Made by a program: the position numbers and the translations under genes. Of a stretch of 64,000 nt of DNA, positions 15,496-24,760 are shown in pieces. The first letter of the stretch is position 1; every line of letters starts with the position of its first letter. Where the stretch lies: NCBI RefSeq assembly GCF_001510655.1, contig NZ_LMVC01000001.1, positions 128,664 through 192,663 of the forward strand, written 5' to 3'. Source of the stretch: Fictibacillus sp. FJAT-27399 (lineage in GTDB: Bacteria; Bacillota; Bacilli; Bacillales; Fictibacillaceae). A model generated the notes under the pieces. That model was not told the DNA's origin and searched no databases. It was given only the letters and a program-made list of their open reading frames with translations.

Positions 15496-16134
15496 ATGAA
15501 AAAGTATACGGAGTTATCAGAGGAGTTAACACAAGAAGTAAAAATAATTAGCAGGAATCCCGGTGATCCTGTGGAAGTTCTGTTCGCTCCTCAACCGTGG
15601 GAGCTTCTGGGCTGCGGCAATTATGCTGCCGTTTTCGTCCATCCTGATTTCCCTGACCAAGTCGTTAAGATTTACGGCAGAAATCATGAAGACCTGCTTG
15701 AAGAGATCTCTGTTTACCGGCAGCTGGGTGAGCACCCTGGATATTCACGCTGTTACGGATATGGAGAACGCCACTTGATCCTAAAGCGAATCGAAGGAAT
15801 AACACTTTATGATTGCCTGCATAAAGGGGTGAAAATTTCCGAAAACGTGATTCGTGACGTGGATGAAGCACTGTGCTATGCTCGAAACCGCGGCCTTTTT
15901 CCCCGGGATGTTCACGGGAAAAATGTAATGATTTCTAATGGGCGGGGAATCATTGTGGATGTTTCAGATTTTTGCAAGAAAGAGGAATGCTATAAATGGA
16001 AAGATTTAAGAAAGGCTTATTATAAAATCTATCAGCCGTTCTTTTATAGATTCCCTCTTAGAGTTCCTTATCCGGTGCTGAATGGTGTACGAGTCGGCTA
16101 TCGATGGTACAAAAGATGGAAAACGAAAAAATAG
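15496..16134 (+). CDS. Protein kinase-like protein (YrzF/YbdM-like)
   Basis: 212 residues with a minimal kinase-like fold. LLGCGNYAAVFVHPDFPDQVVKIYG is the glycine loop with the ATP Lys; the GYGERHLILKRIEG hinge follows, then RDVHGKNVMI, equivalent to the HRD-x-x-x-x-N loop (here PRDVHGKN), and IVDVSDF, the D-F-G equivalent (usual Gly replaced by the SDF form). The C-terminal tail is basic. This matches the short Bacillus YrzF/YbdM-type putative Ser/Thr kinases. The start has a weak AATCGGGCCAGGTGA upstream. Substrate and activity are unknown; the altered D-F-G may mean low activity. Confidence 0.7.
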   Translation: MKKYTELSEELTQEVKIISRNPGDPVEVLFAPQPWELLGCGNYAAVFVHPDFPDQVVKIYGRNHEDLLEEISVYRQLGEHPGYSRCYGYGERHLILKRIEGITLYDCLHKGVKISENVIRDVDEALCYARNRGLFPRDVHGKNVMISNGRGIIVDVSDFCKKEECYKWKDLRKAYYKIYQPFFYRFPLRVPYPVLNGVRVGYRWYKRWKTKK

Positions 16135-16155
16135 GTCTAAGGTTCGTGTTTGATG

Positions 16156-16185
16156 TTGGTAAAAATAGGTTATATGGTATATAAT
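16156..16185 (+). promoter_or_regulatory. Sigma-A promoter of the c-di-GMP riboswitch leader
   Basis: TTGGTA (16156-16161), an 18-base spacer and TATAAT (16180-16185), about 25 bases before the riboswitch P1 stem. Confidence 0.65.
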
Positions 16186-16210
16186 TACTATATTGGATAA
16201 ATAGAAGAGA

Positions 16211-16301
16211 CCTTTGTCTCAGAGCAAACCATCTGAAAAGGTGGGACGCAAAGCCGCGGGCCTAATGTTTGTAAAAACTATGGCAGCCGGGTTGCCAAAG
16301 G
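16211..16301 (+). promoter_or_regulatory. Cyclic di-GMP-I (GEMM-I) riboswitch
   Basis: Contains the class I core: GAGCAAACCATCTGAAAAGG (P2 with GAAA tetraloop), GTGGGACGCAAAGCC, the receptor-side hairpin GCGGGCCTAATG, and GGCAGCCGGGTTGCC. P1 can form from CCTTTG (16211-16216) with CAAAGG (16296-16301). It precedes a GGDEF gene, a common context. Confidence 0.93.
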
Positions 16302-16307
16302 GGAAAG

Positions 16308-16338
16308 AGCGATTTCCCTGCAGGGGAGATGGCTTTTT
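16308..16338 (+). terminator. Riboswitch terminator with overlapping antiterminator
   Basis: AGCGATTTCCC pairs with GGGAGATGGCT (one internal mismatch, one G-T) and runs into TTTTTT. A competing hairpin GGGGAAA-gagcga-TTTCCC (16300-16317) shares its arm with both the terminator and the P1 3' strand, so ligand state could set read-through. Confidence 0.75.
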
Positions 16339-16416
16339 TGTTATGTTCGGCCAAATACATCTTGTACTAAAGCCGGTCACTTCTTAAATACTATATTGAA
16401 TAGAGGGATCCAACCT

Positions 16417-17346
16417 ATGCCAGAAACGGACATTGCCGACCTCAAAAGCCGTCTTTATAACCTTCATATCGAATCCATTCCCAGCATTATCGAGAGGCAT
16501 CTTCTTCATCTGGAAAAGAATGAACTGTTTGTTCCCTTCCTGACCTATACAGATTCAGAATACCAGATGCATCTTAAATGGATGTTAACTGCCTTGATAA
16601 AAGGCATTTTTATACATAATGAAGAATTTACCTCCTGCATGGAACGAATTGAAGATCGGGGTTTCAAGCAGGGACATGATTTTGCCGGGCAAAGGGCTAT
16701 CCCCCATCAGCTCCTTCCTCTTTTAGCAAAGAGTCTGAGGCAGGCGGGCAACAGTGTTATTCAGAACCTGATTAAGGAAGAAACAGCTGAAAACAAACTG
16801 TTTTTCCTGGAGAGATGGGGACATGCTGCCAATTCTTTAATGATCGGGGTTTTAAGCGGTTATTTTTCAAAACAAGTAACCGATCTGAAAGAGCTGAGCA
16901 TCAGAGACCCATTAACGAACCTATATAACAGGCGCTACTTTTATCATTGCCTGGAAACAGAGGTCCTGAAGGCAAAAAAGGGCCAATATCCACTGTCACT
17001 GATTATGATGGACATCAATGATTTTAAAGAGATTAATGACCAGTTCGGCCATCATATGGGAGACGAGCTGCTGCAGCAGATCGCTTTCTTTGCGGAAAAG
17101 CTGAAAATGAATCTCGGCTTCCGGTTTGGAGGCGACGAGTTTGTATTCTTGATTCCCGGCCATACAGAACAAACGGCCTATCAGCTGGCCGGCCAGATTG
17201 ATCTGTATTTGCGTTCGTGGAATGAAAAGGTCTCGCTGGCCTATGGAACCATTTGCCTTCATGCGGATGCGGTTGACAATATTGATCATTACCTGCGTCT
17301 TGCGGATGAAAGAATGTACATGAATAAAAGAAACATAAAGCAATAA
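16417..17346 (+). CDS. Diguanylate cyclase (GGDEF domain) with helical N-terminal sensor
   Basis: Makes c-di-GMP from two GTP. 309 residues from the ATG at 16417, which has AGAGGGAT nearby. Residues 1-150 form an alpha-helical domain of unknown type, with no transmembrane segment. The GGDEF domain starts at RDPLTNLYNRR (about 164), has LIMMDINDFKEINDQFGHHMGD (metal Asp) and an intact GGDEF at 238-242. The RxxD inhibitory I-site five residues before GGDEF is absent (KMNL there), so product inhibition at that site is unlikely. The gene lies behind a c-di-GMP riboswitch, suggesting that feedback is moved to transcription. Confidence 0.92.
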   Translation: MPETDIADLKSRLYNLHIESIPSIIERHLLHLEKNELFVPFLTYTDSEYQMHLKWMLTALIKGIFIHNEEFTSCMERIEDRGFKQGHDFAGQRAIPHQLLPLLAKSLRQAGNSVIQNLIKEETAENKLFFLERWGHAANSLMIGVLSGYFSKQVTDLKELSIRDPLTNLYNRRYFYHCLETEVLKAKKGQYPLSLIMMDINDFKEINDQFGHHMGDELLQQIAFFAEKLKMNLGFRFGGDEFVFLIPGHTEQTAYQLAGQIDLYLRSWNEKVSLAYGTICLHADAVDNIDHYLRLADERMYMNKRNIKQ

Positions 17347-17363
17347 TGAATAGAATGTTCAGT

Positions 17364-17395
17364 GCCTGCCTTGTTCCAGTTAAAGGCAGGCTTTT
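17364..17395 (+). terminator. Terminator after the diguanylate cyclase
   Basis: GCCTGCCTT / AAGGCAGGC stem (17364-17372, 17383-17391) followed by TTTTC. Confidence 0.8.
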
Positions 17396-17474
17396 CTGCA
17401 GTCGTTATCATTCTTTTACATACTGTTTTATGAGATAATAGGTTTAAGATTATTAGGTTGACAGAGGTGAGGAT

Positions 17475-20400
17475 ATGAGTTTGCGCTTTATTCTTGGAAG
17501 AGCCGGAAGCGGAAAGAGTGACCGCAGTTTAAGCGAGATCAGAGAATCTCTTTTTGCAAATCCGGAGGGAAAACCCATTATCTATTTGGTGCCCGATCAG
17601 ATGACATTTCAATCCGAATATGAGTTGGCAAAGACACCTGGCCTCGAAGGAATGATGCGTGCCCAGGTGTTCAGTTTTTCCCGTATGGCATGGAAAGTCC
17701 TCGGTGATGTCGGAGGGATGACCAGACTTCATATTACAAGTGTCGGAATGAACATGATGCTCAGAAAAATAATAGAAAACAAAAAACAGGATCTAAAGGT
17801 ATTTAAAAAAGCGTCAGATCAGAATGGATTCTATGAACTTATGGAAAATATGATCACTGAATTCAAGCGATACTGCGTGGATGCCGAGCAGCTCGACTGG
17901 AACGCTCAGACGCTGCTGCAATTTAACAGCGACGCAAAAGGAACTGTTCTTCAGGACAAGCTTACGGACCTCGCCCTGATCTACGGAGAATTAGAAAAAG
18001 CATTGGTTCATAAATACGTGGATACCGAGGATTATTTAAGGCTGCTGGCAGAGAAGATTCCTTATTCAGAGTATATAAAAGAGGCTGAATTCTACATAGA
18101 CGGTTTTCACCAGTTCACGCCGCAGGAACTTGAAGTCATTCGGATGCTGCTGAAACATGCAGATCATGTAACAGTTGCCCTGACTCTTGATTCATACGAA
18201 AGTGCTGGACATCCCCATGAGCTTGATCTGTTCTATACTCCGAAAAATACACTTCTCTCCATTAAAAAAATAGCACAGGAAGAGGGTGTGTTTGAAAGAG
18301 AGCCGGTTATTCTGGAAAAAACGCCAAGGTTCAGCGGCACACCGTCTCTGGCTCATTTAGAAAGCCAGTTCGACCGCAGGCCAGCTATGGAATTTGATGC
18401 GCCAAACGGCATTTCTGTTCAATCTGCCGTTAATCGGAGAACGGAAATCGAGGCCGCTGCCAGGGAGATCATCCGCCTTGTCCGTGATGAAAACTACCGA
18501 TACAGGGAGATCGCCCTCTCCATTCGAAACATGAATGATTATTACGACCTGATTGAAACGGTCTTTGAGGAATATGAAATTCCCGTCTTTTTAGATCAGA
18601 AGAAACCGATGCTTCACCATCCACTCGTTGAATTGATCCGGTCGTCGCTGGAAGCTGTGACAAGCAACTGGCGGTACGAATCGGTTTTCCGTGCTGTAAA
18701 AACAGATCTGCTTTATCCTGTAGACAGTGATTTTTCATGGGCAGAACTTCGCCATGAAATGGATGAACTGGAGAATTATGTGCTCGCATACGGCATTCAG
18801 GGATATCGCTGGATAGAGAAGAAGCCGTGGAAGGTGCAGCGTTTTCAGGCGCTGGAAGAACATGAATTCGTCCAGACAGATGAGGAAAAAGAAAAGCAGG
18901 AGCGGCTGAATGAAGTCAGGCATATGGTTGCGTCTCCGCTGGACAAACTTTCACATGACTTGAAAAACGCGGACAATGTCCGGGGGTTCTGTGAGGTGCT
19001 GTTTCTTTATCTTGAACGTCTGCATATCCCGATGAAGCTTGAACGTCTCAGTCAAAGAGCACAGCAGGAAGGCAAGCTCAGGATTGCACGAGAACATGAT
19101 CAGGTCTGGGATGCAGTTGTAGAGCTTCTAGATGAGATGGTAGAGATTACGGGTGAAGAAAGCATCAAGCTTGATCTATGGATCAAAATGCTGGATACAG
19201 GCTTAGAAAGCCTAAAGTTTGCCCTCGTACCGCCTGCCCTCGATCAGGTGCTCGCCGGAACGATGGACCGCTCCCGTTACTCAGGCGTAAAATGCCACTT
19301 CATATTGGGTGTCAATGACGGGATTCTGCCGGCAAAGCCGAAGGAGGAAGGAATACTTTCAGAAGATGACAGGAATGTTCTTGAAAAGAACGGCCTGCCT
19401 CTTGCTCCTGGTTCAAGAAGGCAGCTTTTAGATGAACAATTCCTCATCTATCTTTCACTGGCGAATGCCATAGACAAGCTGTATATCTCTTATCCGCTGG
19501 CAGATGAGGAGGGGAAGAATCTGCTTCCTTCCATGGTGATCGGCAGGGTGAAATCACTGTTCCCTGGACTTAAAGAAGAATTGATTCAAAGCGATCCGGA
19601 AAACGGCAACGATTTGGCTTATATCCAGCATCCTCAAAAGGCGATTTCCTATCTCAATACCCAGCTGCGTGAATGGAAGAAAGGCTATCCCATCTCAGGG
19701 GTTTGGTGGGATGTTTACAATTGGACTACCGTTCAGGATAGGTGGAAATGGCTGGGAGAAACCGTGCTGGGAAGTCTATTTTATTTTAATCAGGAAAACA
19801 ACCTCACACCGGCTTTAACGAAAGAGTTATACGGAAATGAGATTACGGCCAGCGTTTCAAGGATGGAACTGCACCAGTCATGTCCTTTTTCACAGTTTCT
19901 TTCCTATGGGCTGAAGCTACAGGAAAGAAAGCTGTATAGATTGGAAGCACCTGATATCGGTCAGCTGTTTCATGCTGCTCTAAAGAACATGGATGATTTT
20001 CTGGGCTCCAACCACATGAGCTGGTGCGATCTTTCCATGAAGGATTGTTACCGCATTGCGGGAGACATGGTGGAAAGCCTCGCATTAAAACTTCAGAGCC
20101 AGATCTTGCTCAGTACGAAACGCCATTTATATATAAAGAGCAAATTAAAGGATATTGTCGGCAGAGCGTCCCATATGTTAAGCGAGCATGCGCGAGCCAG
20201 CGGCTTTGCTCCAATCGGCCTTGAACTGGGGTTCGGCAAACAGCAGCCCCTTCCGCCGCTTAAATATCAATTGCCAAACGGCACAACCATGGAGATTATC
20301 GGAAGAATTGACCGTGTGGATTCCGCCGAAGGGTCAGACGGACTGATGTTAAGAATCATTGATTATAAATCAAGCTCGACAGGGTTAAACCTCTCAGAAG

Positions 20401-20975
20401 TTTATTATGGGATCACCCTGCAGATGCTTACGTATCTTGATGTTGTCATCAGCCACTCCAAACAATGGCTCGGAAGGGAAGCACACCCGGCCGGTGTTCT
20501 GTATTTCCACATCCATAACCCATTAGTTTCAAACAAAAAGCTGCTGACGCTTGAAGAGGTGCAGCACGAACTTTACAAGAAGTTCAAGATGAAAGGCTTG
20601 GTGCTGGCAGATACTGAGACGGTGCAATTGATGGATACGGTCTTTGAAAAGAAATCAGATATCATACCTGTTTCCATTACTTCGAAAGGTTTTCATCCTA
20701 CTCACTCATCTGTAGCAACCGAGGAAGAGTTTTCAACGCTGACGAACTATGTTCGAAAGGTCATTAAGGATGTCGGCACAGACATTACGGAAGGGGTCAT
20801 AGATATCTCCCCATATCAAATGAAAAGTAAAGTGCCATGTACCTTCTGCTCCTATCGTTCGGTATGCCAGTTCGACCAGTCGCTCGAAGAAAATCAATAC
20901 AGGCTGTTAAAAGACGAAAGTGATGAGAATATATTAGCCAAAATGAACGAGGAAGGAGGAAGCAGCGATGATTAA
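17475..20975 (+). CDS. addB: ATP-dependent helicase/nuclease subunit B
   Basis: Subunit of the AddAB double-strand-break resection complex (functional counterpart of RecBCD). 1166 residues, same size as the B. subtilis protein. N-terminal FILGRAGSGKSD is a Walker A motif; the middle is an inactivated helicase-like fold for Chi recognition. The C-terminal nuclease has GRIDRVD and IIDYKSSS (about 960). Four cysteines that ligate a 4Fe-4S cluster are in place: Cys803 in HQSCPF and Cys1122, 1125 and 1131 in CTFCSYRSVC. GAGGTGAGG supports the ATG. It overlaps addA by 8 bases. Confidence 0.97.
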   Translation: MSLRFILGRAGSGKSDRSLSEIRESLFANPEGKPIIYLVPDQMTFQSEYELAKTPGLEGMMRAQVFSFSRMAWKVLGDVGGMTRLHITSVGMNMMLRKIIENKKQDLKVFKKASDQNGFYELMENMITEFKRYCVDAEQLDWNAQTLLQFNSDAKGTVLQDKLTDLALIYGELEKALVHKYVDTEDYLRLLAEKIPYSEYIKEAEFYIDGFHQFTPQELEVIRMLLKHADHVTVALTLDSYESAGHPHELDLFYTPKNTLLSIKKIAQEEGVFEREPVILEKTPRFSGTPSLAHLESQFDRRPAMEFDAPNGISVQSAVNRRTEIEAAAREIIRLVRDENYRYREIALSIRNMNDYYDLIETVFEEYEIPVFLDQKKPMLHHPLVELIRSSLEAVTSNWRYESVFRAVKTDLLYPVDSDFSWAELRHEMDELENYVLAYGIQGYRWIEKKPWKVQRFQALEEHEFVQTDEEKEKQERLNEVRHMVASPLDKLSHDLKNADNVRGFCEVLFLYLERLHIPMKLERLSQRAQQEGKLRIAREHDQVWDAVVELLDEMVEITGEESIKLDLWIKMLDTGLESLKFALVPPALDQVLAGTMDRSRYSGVKCHFILGVNDGILPAKPKEEGILSEDDRNVLEKNGLPLAPGSRRQLLDEQFLIYLSLANAIDKLYISYPLADEEGKNLLPSMVIGRVKSLFPGLKEELIQSDPENGNDLAYIQHPQKAISYLNTQLREWKKGYPISGVWWDVYNWTTVQDRWKWLGETVLGSLFYFNQENNLTPALTKELYGNEITASVSRMELHQSCPFSQFLSYGLKLQERKLYRLEAPDIGQLFHAALKNMDDFLGSNHMSWCDLSMKDCYRIAGDMVESLALKLQSQILLSTKRHLYIKSKLKDIVGRASHMLSEHARASGFAPIGLELGFGKQQPLPPLKYQLPNGTTMEIIGRIDRVDSAEGSDGLMLRIIDYKSSSTGLNLSEVYYGITLQMLTYLDVVISHSKQWLGREAHPAGVLYFHIHNPLVSNKKLLTLEEVQHELYKKFKMKGLVLADTETVQLMDTVFEKKSDIIPVSITSKGFHPTHSSVATEEEFSTLTNYVRKVIKDVGTDITEGVIDISPYQMKSKVPCTFCSYRSVCQFDQSLEENQYRLLKDESDENILAKMNEEGGSSDD

Positions 20976-23900
20976 AATAGCAGAAAAGCCCGCAGACAGC
21001 TTATGGACAGATGACCAGTGGCAAGCGATTCAATCGAGAGGGCAGGATATTCTTGTTGCTGCTGCAGCAGGATCGGGAAAGACAGCCGTGCTTGTTGAGC
21101 GGATTATTTCGATGATCAGTAAAGAAATTGCTGATGTCGACAGACTGCTCATCGTTACATTTACAAACGCCGCCGCTGCTGAGATGCGAAAAAGGATAGG
21201 AGATGCGATTGAAAAAGAGCTTTCTCTGCATCCGGCCTCGCTCCATCTGCGAAGGCAGCTCGGTTTGCTGAATAAAGCCTCCATTTCCACGCTTCACTCC
21301 TTTTGTATTGAAGTACTGAGAAAGTATTATTATCAGATCGATCTGGATCCGGGCTTTAGGATTGCCGATGACACCGAAGCAGAATTAATCAGGCAGGAAG
21401 TATTGGAAAATCTGTTTGAAGAAGAGTACAGCAAGGGAGAGGGCCATGCGTTCTTTGATGTGGTTGATGCATACAGTTCAGATCGGAATGATATTGAACT
21501 GCAGCGCCTTATTCTAAAGCTCTATGATTTTTCAAGAAGCCATCCTGAACCGGCACAATGGCTGCAGCAAATGGCGGCTCAGTATGATGCTGGTGAAGTG
21601 GCGATAATCGATGATCTGCCTTGGACGAAAGAGCTGCTGGAAGATGTGGCGATGCAGCTGAAAGGCTTAGGAACCGTGCTTGAACGTGCACTTGACACAG
21701 CACGGTCTCCTGAAGGACCTGCCGCATACGGAGAAACGATTGAAAACGATCTGGTTTTTGTAAAGCGCCTTGAAGCCGCTGCAGTCTTATCCTGGCAAGA
21801 GCTTTATGACGTGTTTCAATCCGGTGCTTTTGCAACGATGAAACAGGTGCGCGGAAAAGAGGTAGATCCTGTTCTCAAAGAAAAAGTAAAGAAGATGCGG
21901 GACCAGGTAAAAAAGAAAGTCTCTCAAATTAAAGAAGATCTGTTCAGCAGGCCGCCGGAGTCGTATGTGATTCACTTGCAGGAGATGGCCCCGGTTGTAA
22001 AATATCTTGCAGAACTGGTTCAAGAGTTTGGCCGCCGTTTTTTAAAAGAAAAGCAGGAAAAGGGGTTGCTTGATTTTGGGGATCTTGAACATTTTTGCCT
22101 GGAGATCTTGAGCGCGCCTTCTTCAACAGTTGAGAACCCTGTACCTTCTTCTGCAGCGCTTGAATACAGAAACCGTTTTGTAGAGGTTCTTGTTGACGAG
22201 TATCAGGACACGAACCTCGTGCAGGAAACCATTGTCAGGCTGGTCAGCAAAGGAAAAGGAGAACAAGGGAACCTGTTTATGGTCGGGGATGTGAAGCAGA
22301 GCATTTATCGTTTCCGCTTGGCTGAACCAGGACTTTTCTTATCGAAATACAAGCAATTTTCCAAGCAGGGTGATGGAGGAAACGGACTGCGGATCGACCT
22401 GGCAAAAAACTTCAGGAGCCGTTCGGAAGTACTTGATGCTGCTAACTATATTTTTAAGCAGATCATGAATGAGTCTGTTGGCGAAATCGCATACAGCAAG
22501 GAAGCTGAACTTTCTTTTGGCGCAAATTATTATCCGGAAACCGCTAAAGTGGAAGCAGAACTTCTGCTCATCAATAAAAGTTCTCCTGTACTTGATGAAG
22601 AGGGTGAAGCGACCGGTGAAAGCGAGAAATCGGACAGTGAAACAGTACTGCTTGAAGCAAGGGTAATGGCAGAGAAAATTAAACAGCTGATCGGCACAGA
22701 GAGTAATGCCTCTTATCAGGTTCTTGATAAGACAACAGGAAACATGAGGCCGGTAAAATATAAAGATATCGTTATTCTGCTCCGTGCAACGAGCTCCTGG
22801 GCTCCCATCATCCTGGAAGAGTTCAAGCGCCAGGGCATCCCTTCTTACGCAGAGCTTTCTAGCGGGTATTTCGAAGCTGTGGAAGTCAACATTATGCTTT
22901 CCCTGTTAAAAGTCGTTGATAACCCGCTGCAGGATATCCCGATCGCTTCTGTACTGCGTTCTCCAATTGTAGGGTTCACCGGGGATGAAATGGCCGCTGT
23001 CCGGCTGGCAGATAAAAAAGGCACCTATTTTGACGCAGTGACAGAATACATCGCCACCGGAGAAGATGAAAACATCATCAGCCGGCTGCAGCACTTTACA
23101 AAGAAGCTCGGTCAGTGGCGTGAAACCGCGAGACAAGGTTCTCTTGCAGAATTAATTTGGAGAATCTACCGGGAAACGGGCTATTTTGATTTCGTAGGGG
23201 GCCTTCCTGGTGGCAAACAGCGGCAGGCTAACCTTCGTGCGCTATACGACCGGGCAAGGCAATACGAAAAAACATCGTTCCGCGGGCTCTTCCGATTTCT
23301 TCGATTTATCGAACGGATGCAGGACCGCGGGAAGGACCTGGGTGCGGCCCGTGCACTTGGAGAACAGGAAGATGTCGTGCGGGTAATGACGATTCATAAG
23401 AGTAAGGGTCTGGAATTCCCGGTTGTTTTTGCAGCGGGGTTAAATAAACAGTTTAATACGATGGACCTGAAGGAGAGCGTTCTTCTGCATAAAGAACTCG
23501 GGCTTGGCACACGGTATATTAATCCGAGATTCAGGGTGGCCTATCCTACGCTTCCGCAGCTAGCGATTCAGCGCAGAAAGAAAATGGAGCTGCTGGCAGA
23601 GGAGATGAGGGTATTGTATGTCGCCTTAACACGGGCGAAAGAAAAGCTATATCTGCTGGGGACACTCAATGATCTGGAGAAGTCTGTCAATCAATGGGGA
23701 GAAGCACTGGGAAGCGAAGAATGGCTTCTCCCGGACTATGACCGCTCACAGGCAAAAAGCTATTTGGACTGGATTGGCCGCGCGGTAATCAGACACAAAG
23801 ACAGCGGCGATCTGAGAAACCATTTGCAAAGTGCAGAACAGGGAAGAGGCGAAACGTATATTGACCCGGCGAAGTGGCGGATCGATATCTTTGATGCTGC

Positions 23901-24729
23901 GGATTATGAAGAAGAACACGAAGGCAGAAAAATTCTTCAGGAAGAAATTCTATCAGCTATTAAAGAATACAAGTCTGTCGATCTCGGTTCTGAGGAAAAA
24001 GAAGAAGCAGAACGGCGTCTGAACTGGGAATATGGCTACAAACTATCGACGGCGACTTTATCGAAGCAGTCGGTCACCGAAATTAAAAAACAGTATCAGT
24101 TCCTCGATGAGTACAGCGATCGTCCGTTGGCTGGCGGCTTTTCGTCGGCAAATGCGAGCAGGCCTAGGTTTATGCAGGAAAAAACGCTGACAGCGGCAGA
24201 ACGGGGAACGGCCATGCATGCTGTTATGCAGCATATTGATCTGTCCTTGCAGGCTGAACCCGAACAGATTAAAGAGCTGCTTGCAAAAATGGTGAACAAG
24301 GAACTTTTAACAGACGAACAGGCTGCTCATATTGACTTTGGCGCCATTTCCAGATTCTTTGAAACCGACATTGGAAAAAGGGTAAGCCAGGCACCAAACA
24401 TCATAAGAGAGATGCCGTTCAGCATGGCGCTCCCCGTGGAGGAAGCCGCGTTGACATGGCAGGGTACAGCCAAAGAAACTATTCTTGTACAAGGTGTTAT
24501 CGATTGTATGATTGCAGAAGAAGATGGGTTTATTTTGATAGATTATAAGTCGGATACCATCAGCAATCGCTTTGCCGGAGGATTTGATGGAGCGAAGCAG
24601 ATATTGCTTGAACGGTATCGTGTGCAGCTGGAGCTATATGGAAAAGCGATAGAGCGGATCTTAAAGAAGCCGGTTAAAGAGAGTTATTTGTATTTCTTTG
24701 ACGGAGGCCATTTATTGCAAGTGAAATAG
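20968..24729 (+). CDS. addA: ATP-dependent helicase/nuclease subunit A
   Basis: UvrD-like 3'-5' helicase and nuclease subunit of AddAB. 1253 residues. Superfamily 1A motifs appear in order: Q motif TDDQWQAIQ, Walker A AAAAGSGKTAVLVERI (about 28-43), TFTNAAAAEMRKRI, VDEYQDTN (Walker B), GDVKQSIYRFR, AKNFRSR, VVRVMTIHKSKGLEFPVVF and LYVALTRAKEKLYL. The C-terminal RecB-like nuclease has ERGTAMHAVMQHI, GVIDCMIAEEDGFILIDYKSD (Lys about 1194) and QLELYGKAIE. GGAAGGAGG is upstream; the start lies inside addB, so the two are translationally coupled. sbcDC follows closely, making one DNA-repair operon. Confidence 0.97.
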   Translation: MIKIAEKPADSLWTDDQWQAIQSRGQDILVAAAAGSGKTAVLVERIISMISKEIADVDRLLIVTFTNAAAAEMRKRIGDAIEKELSLHPASLHLRRQLGLLNKASISTLHSFCIEVLRKYYYQIDLDPGFRIADDTEAELIRQEVLENLFEEEYSKGEGHAFFDVVDAYSSDRNDIELQRLILKLYDFSRSHPEPAQWLQQMAAQYDAGEVAIIDDLPWTKELLEDVAMQLKGLGTVLERALDTARSPEGPAAYGETIENDLVFVKRLEAAAVLSWQELYDVFQSGAFATMKQVRGKEVDPVLKEKVKKMRDQVKKKVSQIKEDLFSRPPESYVIHLQEMAPVVKYLAELVQEFGRRFLKEKQEKGLLDFGDLEHFCLEILSAPSSTVENPVPSSAALEYRNRFVEVLVDEYQDTNLVQETIVRLVSKGKGEQGNLFMVGDVKQSIYRFRLAEPGLFLSKYKQFSKQGDGGNGLRIDLAKNFRSRSEVLDAANYIFKQIMNESVGEIAYSKEAELSFGANYYPETAKVEAELLLINKSSPVLDEEGEATGESEKSDSETVLLEARVMAEKIKQLIGTESNASYQVLDKTTGNMRPVKYKDIVILLRATSSWAPIILEEFKRQGIPSYAELSSGYFEAVEVNIMLSLLKVVDNPLQDIPIASVLRSPIVGFTGDEMAAVRLADKKGTYFDAVTEYIATGEDENIISRLQHFTKKLGQWRETARQGSLAELIWRIYRETGYFDFVGGLPGGKQRQANLRALYDRARQYEKTSFRGLFRFLRFIERMQDRGKDLGAARALGEQEDVVRVMTIHKSKGLEFPVVFAAGLNKQFNTMDLKESVLLHKELGLGTRYINPRFRVAYPTLPQLAIQRRKKMELLAEEMRVLYVALTRAKEKLYLLGTLNDLEKSVNQWGEALGSEEWLLPDYDRSQAKSYLDWIGRAVIRHKDSGDLRNHLQSAEQGRGETYIDPAKWRIDIFDAADYEEEHEGRKILQEEILSAIKEYKSVDLGSEEKEEAERRLNWEYGYKLSTATLSKQSVTEIKKQYQFLDEYSDRPLAGGFSSANASRPRFMQEKTLTAAERGTAMHAVMQHIDLSLQAEPEQIKELLAKMVNKELLTDEQAAHIDFGAISRFFETDIGKRVSQAPNIIREMPFSMALPVEEAALTWQGTAKETILVQGVIDCMIAEEDGFILIDYKSDTISNRFAGGFDGAKQILLERYRVQLELYGKAIERILKKPVKESYLYFFDGGHLLQVK

Positions 24730-24760
24730 AGTTGTAAAAGAAAGAAAAGGAGGGAGCAGA

